From: Coccinella septempunctata
Taxonomy: Eukaryota; Arthropoda; Insecta; Coleoptera; Coccinellidae
Assembly: GCF_907165205.1 (NCBI RefSeq)
Contig: NC_058191.1
Coordinates: forward strand, 1,118,501-1,182,500
Direction of reading: 5' to 3'
DNA length: 64,000 bases
The notes beneath the pieces are model-generated. The model saw nothing but the letters and a program-made list of their open reading frames with translations. It ran no database searches and was not told the origin of the DNA. Each line of letters starts with the position of its first letter. Position 1 is the first letter of the stretch. This document shows positions 46,153-57,042 of the stretch, piece by piece. The position numbers and the translations under genes are program-made.

Positions 46153-46604
46153 ACAGGGTGAGGGTGTTGTAATTGTAATTCCATAAAAGGATGTTATTTC
46201 GAGTCTCATCTCACAAACGGTTTCATCGAATGAAATGAAACTGGAAATGTTGTTTTTCATTTATTTGATTGATAAAATCCTGGTAAGTCTGCCAGAAATC
46301 CTTCAATCAGATGTCATCCTGGAGGATGAAACTATAGAACAAGTTAAGCAGTTCAAATACTTGAGAAGCTTTATTAATACTAGGGCTAACCTAGACACGG
46401 AAATACAAAACCGTATCAATTCGGCATCACGGGCATTCTGGAAGCTAAAGGACAGAGTGTTTCAAATTCACGACCTCAATCTGAAGACCAAGACAGCTGT
46501 TTACAAAGCAGTGGTCCTCCCAACGCTTCTTTACGGAAGCGAAAGCTGGACTCCCTACAGGCGACATATTAAACAGCTTGAACAAACACAACAACGTCAT
46601 CTAA

Positions 46605-47718
46605 TAATATTCTCCATAAACTAGCTGGCACTTCATGGGGTGCTGATGCAGCCACTCTTCGAACGGCAGCTCTAGCTTTGGTTTTTTCGGTTGCTGAATA
46701 TTGTTGCCCCGTTTGGATTAATAGTGCTCATGTGCAGAAAATTGATGCACAACTGAATCTTTCCATGAGAACCATAACTGGAACTATTAGATCTTCACCT
46801 ATTCAATGGTTACCAGTTCTTTCAAACATTATACCGCCTCATATTCGTAGACAGACTGCGGTTATGAATTCCTGGAAAAAATTCCAATCCTATCCAGACT
46901 CGTTCCCAATTCTATCCTATATTCCCGAAAATACCATTCCAAGACTGAAGTCGCGTAAACCTTTATGGTCCAACTCTTTTCTTAATTCGAATATAAGGGA
47001 CAAAGACCTTTGGCAGTCTGAATGGAATAGGTGCACTATTTTCAACAAAGAATTAGTAACTGATCCTTCGAATAGAGTTCCTGGTTTTGATCTTCCCAGG
47101 AAAATATGGTGTATTCTGAATCGTATAAGAACAGGTCACGGACGTTGCAATAGCATGCTTTTCAGGTGGAATTCAGTTGAAAGCCCTAGTTGTGAATGCG
47201 GGGAACCAGAAGAAACCATAAATCATCTAGTTAATCATTGTCCAATTTATAAATTTCAGGATGGTTTTAGAGCTATACATGCAGTTTCCGAATCTTTTTT
47301 GAATTGGGTTGTCAATTTTAGGTCAATCTGACATATTGAATCTAATTTTATTATTTTACGTTTTTCTGCTTTTGTTTTCTCTTTATTTCAGATAAAAGTT
47401 TCTGGTATCTTGGAGAAGACCTTCTGGATTTTCCTTTTTGTTGGAGAAAGAATCAATTTTTGCAGTGCGAGATGCCCTTCAATATGGAATATTTCAGCTT
47501 ATTTCGTGAACAATTACAATCCACTACACTCACGGGGAGAAAGGGTTTTTTTACTGAGGTTTTTCCCTAAGCTCTTGTATCATACACCAATTTGTATGGT
47601 ACCCCGTTACGCTAACCTCTGCTAAAACTGTATCTCATACACATGCTATAATTATTGTTTGGTGTTCAAGATTGTAATGCTCTATATCAAAAGAATATAT
47701 ATATATATATATATATAA
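46605..47718 (+). mobile_element. LINE 3' end nested inside RTE copy 3
   Basis: It sits exactly between CATCTAA and GACAAATAATGCAC, which are contiguous in copy 2 at 20635. It contains an open ORF2 end, about 360 bases of 3' untranslated sequence, and a TA-repeat tail at about 47694-47716. The tail ends in TAA before GAC, so any target duplication is short (CTAA/TAA-like). Confidence 0.8.
46606..47331 (+). CDS. C-terminal part of a LINE ORF2 protein, frame open
   Basis: 241 codons are open from the truncation to the TGA at 47329-47331. The protein reads HKLAGTSWGADAATLRTAAL, then ALVFSVAEYCCPVWINSAHV, AQLNLSMRTITGTIRSSPIQ, IIPPHIRRQTAV and RIRTGHGRCNSMLFRWN. It ends with CECGEPEETINHLVNHC, a C-x-C-x8-H-x4-C candidate zinc-binding cluster. 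WGA...LRT.ALAL..S.AEYC.PVW..SAH is a hallmark of the post-reverse-transcriptase region of a group of animal LINEs often annotated as Jockey-like, with a CCHC-type cluster near the end. The polymerase domain is absent through 5' truncation. The undamaged frame and nesting position make it one of the youngest insertions here. Confidence 0.8.
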   Translation, partial: NILHKLAGTSWGADAATLRTAALALVFSVAEYCCPVWINSAHVQKIDAQLNLSMRTITGTIRSSPIQWLPVLSNIIPPHIRRQTAVMNSWKKFQSYPDSFPILSYIPENTIPRLKSRKPLWSNSFLNSNIRDKDLWQSEWNRCTIFNKELVTDPSNRVPGFDLPRKIWCILNRIRTGHGRCNSMLFRWNSVESPSCECGEPEETINHLVNHCPIYKFQDGFRAIHAVSESFLNWVVNFRSI

Positions 47719-48621
47719 GACAAATAATGCACATCAGATGGTTCCACAAAGTTTCAAATGCGGAAGTCTTGCAGCGCGCGAGTTGTACAACAATTGATAC
47801 TCAAGTAACGAGGGCCCGACTGATGGAGCGGCCACATTCTGAGGATGCAAGACACAAGATTGTCCAAAATAGCTCTGTATGGCGAATTCACAGAGGGAGC
47901 TCTGAAACCAGGAGGCCAGTATAAGCGCTTTAAGGATATACTGCATTAGTCCCTAAAATCAGTTAATGCCAATCATAACTGGAAACAACTAGCGTTAGAC
48001 AGGTCACAGTGGAGGTCTTTGGTCCTCAATTATAATGGGGTTCGAGAAGAATACAGCGGCCAGATCTGGTTGGTAACTATCCATACCAGGAGTGTGGAAG
48101 GATCTGTAGGTCACGGTTTGGTCTCTTCAGTCACAAATAATAATTTTGTTTTTGAGTCTTTTTGTAGATTTATTCTCGGTAACGAGATACAGCAATGAAT
48201 GACCGTATTTGATGAATCTTTTTCGAACAAAAGATCACTCACGTCTTCCAGTTTTCTCATTATGACCATTACGTATCATAAAAATACCAAACATTCAAAG
48301 AACCCAACTCTGAAAACTAAGTTGGACGCTATCTAATGAATATTTCGTTTTGTGAAGGAAAAGTATTCTTCATATTTTCTCGTATAATGCACAATTTTTG
48401 AGTAAGTTTATATATCTGTGAAATTCAAAAAATTGGGTACTTTGAACGAATTCAAATCTTTTTGAAAGACGGGTTGTGCCACAGGTTTAGCTATTTATTC
48501 TGATGGTAATTTTGTTTTTTTAGAGTGGCAGAATCGGAAAGAAGGTATGAGAAAAAAGTGTTTTTTTTTACCTCAAGAATCTAGTGTTAAAATATTGGTA
48601 CGAGTCAAACTCTCACTTCGT

Positions 48622-51217
48622 ATAAATACAATTGTTTTCTGAGTAGAACCTAGAAGAAGATTAAAGTTAAGGTATCTTGTTTGTGCTTCTGGATGTTAAG
48701 CTGAAGTAGTACATACGATTCGGGATCAAGACGATCGACATAGCTTTTCGGATGCTACACCAAATATGGAAATATGCCACATCTTCGAGCAAAAGCCTGA
48801 ATTATATTACAAACTGATATATTTGAAAAATAGAACTTACCATGCTTGAAAATGAGGTACATTAAGTATTATTGTTTAGTTATATAGATTTTCATGAGAA
48901 TCAAGTATTCCTGTGAAAAGACAACATTATTCTAGTAGCCAAGGCAGAATCGTGACCACTCGGTGGATTGTCTCGCTTCACAGAAGCGTCGAAAAATGGC
49001 AAAAACCGGATTCATTAAGCGGCCACAAATGGACGCCACCGACAGCCTAACCGACACAAGAAAAACATAATTCTCATGCCGCGAATAACCTATAGACCTA
49101 CATGCAATATTTCACGACGCCCCTATGATCAGTAGCATTTTTATTATTCCTATTCTCAGCAATACGCTGGCTTCTTAGCACCGGAGAATTATCTGGTCAA
49201 ATCCACTGGTACCTGCATATTAGGGGCAAGTCAAGGACGAGGTCGATTGCTCTGGACGTAGATGTCTTAAGTATGGTTTTAAAAAAATTCAACTCAACCT
49301 TCATATTTTCATTTTGTGAGCTATCTGAGGTTAAGAGTAAAAAAAGTCTTCTTCAGCCAATTTCTGCTTCTACTATTTTGTATGGAATTCAAAATGAATT
49401 AGGATTTCTGTCCAAAGATGCAAAGATTCATAGAAATTATATTGGAAGTTTTTTATGAAATCACATCACTGTAGTCGCTTCGTTTCACATCTTTCCTTTC
49501 TATAATCTATGGTTGAACGCTTATTTCAAGTTCATTTATAGGATTGTTTCTTGAAATGCATTTTGTATTTTTAATGTCATGATACCTAGGATCAAAATGG
49601 TTGTTTTTTTAGTAATTCCTCCTTGCTCTGTATATGAAGCTTTGCCTATTCTTCGAATCAATAAGAGGACTAGATATGGTAGAAAGACGGAAGACTATTT
49701 CCACTATCCTTTCTGTCAAAAATAAGTTGGCTAGAATATGATGTAGATAAGGGGAGGAGACGAAGGTTGATGGAAAGTATAGTGTGCAATGATTCCCAGC
49801 CAGCAAACAAATATAAAGTTCGAACGCTAACCTACGCACATGTGATTAGGAGGCATTGGAATCAGTGTGGACAGATTTGACAAATCCATGCCAACGCTTT
49901 CCAGTGGTTTGATGGCGTTGGTTCAGTGGTGACACGATTCATCAAAGTGTACCTTTCGAGGTTTCAGTCATAGATAATCATTTATTGGTGTCAAAATTAT
50001 CACCGAACTTCATTCCTCTCAAAATTGAATCTGATGGATACGAAAAGATTGAATCATTTCAATCATTTTCGAATGCCCACTTCGAATAGCACATATGATG
50101 ATGAAGGTGTTTAAGATTTTGAATGTTCGAATGGCATGATTAGCGACTTGGACGCAGCATTAAAATTTCCAGATACTCACTATTTCAGGGTTCCAGTCTT
50201 TATAAAAGATTCAATTCTTTCCGGACGTTAAATTAAAAATTGGACATGTTTTTGATAGAGGCAACTCGATTTTTTCAGTATTTCCTCGTCACCTGTCGAT
50301 CAATCTCACTCAACACAGAATTACGTCATAATTCAAAGAAATTCATCTCTTGGACAACTGTCGGTGAAAGATAATAAAAAAAGAGTGGACGTTCCTGATT
50401 CGACCACCAACGCAAAAAAACCATTTCACGAAAGTCCAAAATGATCGCTCCGCACTTAGCACTGATGCAGAATTAATTCGCATTCGAGGTAAATCAACAA
50501 TTAAGTTGAGAGTTCTTAATGCCGGAATCAACTCGAAGTATATATAAACACGACTTTGAGGACACCATTCAATTAACGAAATTTCCCAGAGGTATTCCTA
50601 CCGGCGTTCTCGATGCATGGTTGCCATTTTATTCCGAAGAAAGGTCAGGTTAGGAGGAAAATATTGAAAATTATTCCTTCTGTGTGGTACTTGATGGATA
50701 TTAAGGCGATGATTATCATTATTTTTGTGAATAAGGAAAAAACAACCTAAAGAATTGTGAAAGAAAATGAAACATTGATTCTAAACAGGGTGTAGTAGAC
50801 AATCATGTTCAATCAACAAATTAATCGATATGTTGAGAATAACTCTAGAAAATCATCCTTAAAGTTTTTTAAAAGCATTGGACGTATTTCCCATGAACTG
50901 GTTCTGAAAGTTTTGGTTCTCTGAGTAATGTGAAACTGGATCTACAAGATGAACTATGTGCAAAATGTTTCGACTTTAGCAGATTTTACGCATCTACTGA
51001 GAGTACATTTGAAGGTACAGAAGGTGGAATTAAAAAATCTGAAGCTGTGACACTGAAACCATTGAGCGGATTTTGCTCGTTAACAAACTCAATCGACACA
51101 TTCTGATCTTCAAACTTTTGTGAGATCTTCTAGTCCTTTTCTATTTTCCATGGGAAGTTGGAAACAAAGGTCCTTCTCAGGACTATGCTCCGATGATGTT
51201 AGGCAAACACTTTCCAG
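48622..51217. other. No gene recognised; richer stretches at 48950-49270 and 50290-50640
   Basis: No repeat matches or coding motifs. Several open frames of 60-76 codons show no family resemblance. Confidence 0.35.
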
Positions 51218-51226
51218 AACGTCGTT

Positions 51227-51982
51227 CAGAAAAATGAAGCCAAATATTTAGGAATAACGCTCGACAAAGGACTCACTTGGAAAAACCATATCAAAGAAGC
51301 ATTCGACAAAACGAAAGCAGCGATGAATAGACTCTATCCTCTGATAGGAGGAAGAAGCCATATGTCGAAAGAGACAAAATTGAAGATAATCAAAGCTAGG
51401 CTCAACTGACTTATGGATCAGTTGCCTGGGGTTTCGCGGCAAAGAGCCATATCAAAAGAATTCAGGCCACTGAAAACAAGCTGCTACGATGTGTAATAGA
51501 TGCACCTTGGTTTGTCAGGAATAGACAGATTTATAAGGACCTGAAATGGGAAACCATAACGGAATTCATGAACAGAAAAGCAGAGAAATTATTCGAAACA
51601 GCGAAAAACCATCCGAATCAAGAACTCAGGAGACTAGTGGACTACGACCCAGAGGAAGACAAAAGGAGAATGCGAATTTACCGAAGGAGATTAAGAAATC
51701 AATTAAAAAGAGATTAAAATAAGAACAGAAACTGATTGAAAAATCCAATAAAGTGTTATCCAATAGAGGATAAACACATAAATCTCAGCACGATAGTGTG
51801 CGAGAAGAAAACCGACTGAGAGATGAACGGTTTATAGGCAAATACCCGGAACCAATATTCAACAAGCAGTTAAGGGTTTTTAGTGGGTCTCGAGCTCAGG
51901 AGAGTGAGAATCCCCACACTTGTTCCCCCCCAGGAGAGGGTGGTTCTTCTGATACGCAGAATTTCCCACTGCTACAAAAAAA
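51227..51982 (+). mobile_element. Jockey-like LINE, 3' end only (copy 2), 9-bp target duplication
   Basis: AACGTCGTT at 51218-51226 and 51983-51991 brackets the insertion. The coding part matches copy 1 (AKYLGITLDKGLTWKNHI, then TKAAMNRLYPLIGGRSHM) until a small deletion near 51400, where GCCGTTGCTAGG of copy 1 is shortened. Downstream the text follows copy 1 in another frame. The 3' untranslated region matches copy 1 closely and ends CTGCTAC plus A residues. The frameshift makes it a pseudogene. Confidence 0.85.
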
Positions 51983-51991
51983 AACGTCGTT

Positions 51992-52766
51992 AGCACAACT
52001 TAAATCAATCTATTAAGTTACCAAATAATGAAGTATCAAAAAAATCCGGAGAACTAGGAAAAATCCTTCCACCTGACAACTCTGTAGGGAAAAATTAAGA
52101 GTTATTCCGAGAATTTCGCAGAATGCGGCATTTATGAAAGAAAAGTTGTGAATTAACGCAGTTGGCGACGTCTGTACTTTATTTCAATTCAGAATTTTAT
52201 GCCGTCGTTTGGGCTTTTCAGTTTGATAAGCTGCATTTTTCGTTTTTTTCTTTCAACTTTATGGTTCCTCCTCGAAACGCTCCATAATTTCGATGGTAAT
52301 GAGTCGGTAAAGCACCATAAAGAGCGATAACAAGTATTTACAAGGTGAGTATCACTGTGTTTTGAGTGTTGACTTCATCGGCGCTCCGGAATGTGCATTA
52401 AAATCGCATAATATTCGTGAATTATGCAATTCACTCTATTATTGCATTGGGACGTTTCGTGATATTTGTATTTCATTCGCTTTATGAGTGGAGTTCCGCT
52501 GAATGGACTGGGAGACTGTTTTGCGTCTTGAAGTCTTATAAATGAAGTCATATGCATACATATGTATCTTGATCTTCAGAAGAAAATCCACTCTCGATTT
52601 TGGGATTTCAACGACGATGGTGAAGGCGGCTGCGTTTTATTGAATCTTGTCACTGGAGACAAAGTAGTCGAAAATAAGTGTGGAGTTCGCACGAAAAGTG
52701 AAAATTATTTTAAACTTTTCATTGAAATAATTGGTTGAGTATACTTATTATATGTATTTATACAAA
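51992..52766. other. No gene; moderately less AT-rich
   Basis: Apparently unique sequence at 52080-52700 without coding motifs. Confidence 0.35.
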
Positions 52767-53665
52767 TATGGTGAGTCTGTCACTGGTACGATTAGTAGAT
52801 TTTTGACGTCAGAAGAAATGCTTCACAGGCTGTTGAAAATCATAAAAAATATGTTATTTTTAGTTCTCACAAACCGAATCGAATGAAATGAATTTCGGAA
52901 TATAGTTTTATTCGATGAATCTTTTTCGAACACAAGATATCACCCAAGTCTTTCAGTGTTCTTCTCATTATGACCATTTCGTACCATAAAATTACCAAAA
53001 TTTGAAAAATCTAACTCTTGAAACTAGGTTAGATGCTATCTAATGAATATTTGAACGCTTTGTAGAATAAAAGTATTATTAACACTTCCTCGTTTAATGC
53101 TCCGTTTTCCAGTAATCTGTTGTTCAAAATTAAAAAGGAAGAATTTTTGAATATAGTTTTTCATTCATTCCTGAATGTTTTTCGAACACAAGATATCACC
53201 CACTTCTCTTTCTTTCAGTTTCCTCATTATGACTATTACGAACCATAAAATACCAAAAATTCAAAGAACCCAACTCTTGAAACTAAGTTGGAGTCTATTT
53301 AATGTATATTTGAACGTTTTGTGAAATAAGAGTACAGACTCCTTACATTTTCTCGTATAATGCGCTGTTTTCGAGTAATTTGATGTTCACATATTAAAAA
53401 GTATGTATGAAATTTGAATAATTGGGAACATTGGCTGATTATAACTCTGTGAAAGATCCACAGTTGTGTAGTGTCACAGATTTAGCTAGTTATTCTGAAG
53501 GTATTTTGGTTTTATCAGGGGTGATACAGCTCATGATGACGACTCAAAATGGATGTATCTTTTTATCATGGTACAATCAGAAAAAATGGTATGGAAGAAA
53601 TGTGTTTATTTTGACCTAAAAAATCTACAGTTAAAATATTTGTACGACTCAAAGACTAACCCTGT
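52767..53665. repeat. Family A TIR element, copy 5, with internal tandem duplication
   Basis: The left end, around ATGGTGAGTCTGTCACTGGT, leads to an AGTAGATTTTTGACGTCAG block. The right end finishes CTAAAAAATCTACAGTTAAA, then ATATTTGTACGACTCAAAGA and CTAACCCTGT. The copy is longer than the others because a ~265-bp internal segment occurs twice: about 52880-53145 and 53146-53405, each with AACACAAGATATCACCCA, a CTCATTATGAC(C/T)ATT block and a TCTAATGAATATTTGAACG-like block. Confidence 0.75.
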
Positions 53666-54137
53666 ATAATATTATGTATATTATTTATACACCATACCCG
53701 CTACTGATATGGAATAAAAGGAGCCGGCAATTCATAGCATTTCGTTGACGAATCGAGTTTTGTTGCTCTGACGAGGTCAAATAAGATCGAAACCATGGTC
53801 AGCATCTACTCTTTGTCGACGAAATGAAATTTCTGATGATACTTCGAGCGATGGTAGTTTGTTAGTTCGATTTAGATCGTAACATTCGTTGATTTCATTA
53901 TCTGCGGATGTTATGCATCTGAATTAATTTGATTATTATGTATATTTTTTACATCGACTTTCTCAATGCGGTACCTTTTTGAAAACAGCATTGTTTGTTT
54001 ACCTATTGTATAAACAAATAAGCAACCGGGTATACAATGGTCAATCACCGTTTCACAGAAAAATGTTGCAGATTTCACCGGTTTTCAAAATTAAATGTAT
54101 CTATAGCTGAAATTTTGACCATTGATATTTCAATTTC
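53666..54137. other. AT-rich spacer
   Basis: Nothing recognised. Confidence 0.35.
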
Positions 54138-55208
54138 TATACTTCATTCAAATTTATTTTAGCAGTCGGTTGGCCATGAAATGATTTTCTCAAGTTTTTG
54201 TAACTAGAACGAAGTTAGGTTGGCACTCATGAAATGTCGTTAAGGTCATAACGCCGTTGCCAAAACTAATTTTAATTTTTATTACGAAAATGCCGAAAGT
54301 GATTGAAAAAAGAGACAGGGTTTTAGGAAGTGCTATTTAGAATTCAGGTCCGCTCATTCAAATAGTTATACCCTGATATTCTTAAATCGACAATACGTCA
54401 GACGGTAGCGAACATATTCAATGTAGGAGAATTTATATAATTTTTCATCTGAATCTAAACGACTTATATTTCAGCTGAATATTTCCACAATCAGAAAGAT
54501 TGTGAATGAAGAGGATAACAAAAAATTTCCTTCTATTGGGAGACCCAAAAAAGTGGTGGCATTTGAGAATTTTATGTTTGAGTGAATTAATGCGAAAACT
54601 TTACTACAGGATTTTCGATAAATGTCATCGGAGAATAAGTTTCCTAAAATGGATTTTTCTATTTTTCATTCGACTGGTCCTATACATTGTAAATGTCTCA
54701 AGGTACCAATAAATACCTAATTATTATAAATGTATCAAGATGAATAGCCACAAATACGTGCCAGTTGTCCTGTTAATTGCTTATTCATGTGAAATTCTTG
54801 TTCAAAGGTGAAGTTCATCTTAACTTGAAACTTCCTTCAATTCTTTTTACTTATATTAATGCAAGATGATTTTTGTTGAAGAATTTAACATTCTTGTAAT
54901 TATCTGTTGATTCCTTCGGGAGATACCCATTCCCAACCACTGCATCATATGCATTTCATCTTCGGGTTAATATTTTTGAAATCTACAAATGATGTTAGCC
55001 AAAGAAGATAACGAACATTAACTCTACTCAAACAGTGCATATTATGACATTATACTGATCTCTTGTATTTTTCATGCAAATAACTAGATTTGGTATGCCT
55101 TCAATCAGTTTGTATAAACTTCAAATATGTTCGTCACAAATTTTCCGAAGAGATTCGACATTGTGATAAACTACGTAATAACAGAAACTTTTGAGTGAAT
55201 GAAGTATA
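54138..55208 (+). mobile_element. TA-type TIR transposon, copy 2
   Basis: Termini TATACTTCATTCAAATTTAT and, in reverse, TATACTTCATTCACTCAAAA enclose 1071 bp; taking the outer TA as target leaves TACTTC ends. An ATG at 54290 opens MPKVIEKRDRVLGSAI before a stop. The better-supported relic is an exon part STIRQTVANIFN, a 52-bp intron 54423-54474, and LNISTIRKIVNEEDNKKFPS then IGRPKKVVAFE, joined in frame at phase 0. LNISTIRKI is shaped like a helix-turn-helix recognition segment, and GRPKK like the basic linker that follows it in Tc1/mariner-type transposases. A YVRHKFSEEIRHCDKL remnant near the 3' end may be the C-terminus. The central DDE region is missing or unreadable. Confidence 0.75.
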
Positions 55209-55429
55209 GTTTTCCCGAAAACGACAATATGTTTTGAAAACTATATCCACTTTCAATTCAAATATTAGAATATAAAGATGCTTTTATATTCATTTCGAGC
55301 AATTAAATCACCCGTATGAAATTGTACGTGGAAATCCGGAATATATATAGATATCCATTCATGTTGTTCATAGTTCAATAAATACAGAAATATACTTGAT
55401 GTCAAATGTGATCTTGGAACATAAATGAT

Positions 55430-56050
55430 CTATGGTCGAAGAATATGATATCATAGACATAGAGAACTGGAATGATCAATACTAGCATGATATTGGCTAT
55501 TTCAAAGAAAGATAGAAATTATCGTCAGACCAATACCTGTCTCATTTCTGTTAAAATAGACGTGAGTGTGGACCAATCAAAATTCTAGAATTTTTTTCTA
55601 TCCAGATCTAGCTGGATATTTTCCGAATCCTGATGCTATGAACTATAGTCTATTGAAGATGGATTGACATCAATATCTGATCACAAAAAGTCTCTAATAA
55701 TTTCTGCAATTTCAACCACAGAACAAAAATATATAGGTACATATACATAGACATATAGAGACATGGACTGAGCAATGTCAGCATGAAATTGTCTTTTTTA
55801 TGGAAAAAGAGAAATGATCGTCGGGCATTCACCTGTGTCTTTTTTTGTTCACATAGAGGTTAGTGTGGACCAATCGAAATTTTAGAAAAAGACAACTGCA
55901 TGCCCGACGTGCGTTTCTCTCTGTCACTTTTTTTGAACGTATTTCATGCATAGATAGAAAGGGAAGGCACAGTCCATGTCTCTATGTCTATGGGTGAATA
56001 TAACTCAAAGGCATAGAGTCATGCACTGTGCCTTCCGTTCTATCTATCAA
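55430..56050. repeat. Cluster of inverted repeats / related hairpin elements
   Basis: CATAGACATATAGAGACATG (from about 55748) pairs with CATGTCTCTATGTCTATG (about 55974-55991). Inside it GAGAAATGATCGTCGGGCAT pairs with ATGCCCGACGTGCGTTTCTC. A second hairpin follows: GATAGAAAGGGAAGGCACAG (about 55953) with CTGTGCCTTCCGTTCTATCT (about 56025). A diverged copy of the first half lies at about 55453-55600, sharing AGTGTGGACCAATC(A/G)AAATT. No coding. These are probably MITE-type elements inserted near one another. Confidence 0.65.
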
Positions 56051-57040
56051 AAAAAAAACGAACTCTCAGAAACTAGAAAACCGATTTACATTCCTCTTTT
56101 TCATAGAAACTGGGAATGGTGAAAACCGTAGCCCCCTCCGATCCTTCGTTTTTGAGTTATTGGCAAAAAATGAGATTTTGACGATTTCGAAAAGTTCTCA
56201 TAACTTTTTTGTTTCTAAGGGTATAACCCTTAGCAGCCTTAATGAGCTGTTGACATTATTTAAATAGAAAAAAAAGATTTTTTTGGCGTTCTATCATCCC
56301 TAGAAATACAGCATGACATTTCCGATTAACCTTGTGGATCTCATCAGCGAACCGACACCGGTTTCCCTAAAAAATCGATATTAATCGAAAAATACCAAAG
56401 ATTGACGTCGCGTCCAGAACCTCCACGATCGTACGGCGATTTAATGCAAATTCGGCGGAATTAATAAAACGATAATGGTTATACTTCGGCACTTTTCAAA
56501 AACTCAGTTATTCATCAAGTTCGGTGCCACACACGTCGCTCGTATGCTTAGTCGCTGTTAATTAATGAGTCCTCGGTCAGATTGATGATGCATTACCGGG
56601 TACGAGACTTGTGAAGGCGTTGCGAATCCGACCCTGGAGCATCTACTTGAGTTTTTGATCAATTGTTGTTGCTCTCCGGTGAACTGAAGCAAACGTGTGG
56701 GCTGGAAATGGTCTATCAATATTCGTTTCTACGCCAAAGCGAATTTACTACATTTCTGTGGAAGGTATTAGAATGACAGCTGTTTTGGATCGAGCACGAA
56801 GAAGAAATTACAGCTTCCACGAAATTTTCATGTTTTGCATTGACTCATGAAGTTTTCTACACAAAAAATCCGGCAGAATTTTTGCAAGGAAAAATTGGGA
56901 AAATGATTTTTAATATTTTGTGTAAAAATCTGACTTCACAAATTCGTCATATACACTACTCAAAAATTGATATGGATGTTCGAGAAAACACTAACTTTTT
57001 GCACAAGAATGGAATTTTATTATTGATTCAAGTACAACTA
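56051..57040. other. No gene; less AT-rich island at 56380-56720
   Basis: The island contains ATGCAAAT-like (TTAATGCAAATTCG, about 56439) and TTAATTAATGAG strings reminiscent of homeodomain/POU sites, within apparently unique, CG-richer sequence. Such motifs are short and may be chance. No coding motifs; the 79-80-codon frames at 56028 and 56840 are not supported. Confidence 0.4.
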
Positions 57041-57042
57041 TA

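Larger units (their letters stand above)
46270..48205 (+). mobile_element. RTE-like LINE, copy 3, with 8-bp target duplication, itself interrupted
   Basis: TATTTGAT at 46262-46269 and 48206-48213 is the target duplication inside family A. The left coding part reads VILEDETIEQVKQFKYLRSF, then INTRANLDTEIQNRINSASR, VVLPTLLYGSESWTPYRRHI and KQLEQTQQRH. It breaks off at 46604 where another LINE is inserted. The right part resumes at 47719 (RQIMHIRWFHKVSNAEVLQR) and decays through frameshifts to a C-terminal CGRICRSRFGL remnant. This copy extends furthest 5' of the three RTE copies. The last block lacks the first Cys of the finger (Tyr instead). Confidence 0.85.
46153..48621. repeat. Family A TIR element, copy 4, split by nested retrotransposons
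   Basis: It begins ACAGGGTGAGGGTGTTG at 46153. It is interrupted after ATTTATTTGAT at 46269 and resumes at 48206 with TATTTGATGAATCTTTTTCG, continuing as in other copies (CAGTTTTCTCATTATGACCA, then TTACGTA). It ends ACCTCAAGAATCTAGTGTTA followed by about 40 bases to CTCACTTCGTA. The left terminal arm differs more than in other copies. The pre-insertion length would be about 530 bp. Confidence 0.7.

Noticed and set aside
54290..54340. ATG followed by PKVIEKRDRV as the true start of the TIR transposon's gene
   Set aside because: A stop follows within 20 codons in this copy and the frame does not connect to the spliced helix-turn-helix part; possible but unproven.
55950..56050. Hairpin considered as a microRNA precursor
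   Set aside because: It sits in a cluster of repeated inverted arms, so a MITE origin is more likely; no expression evidence.
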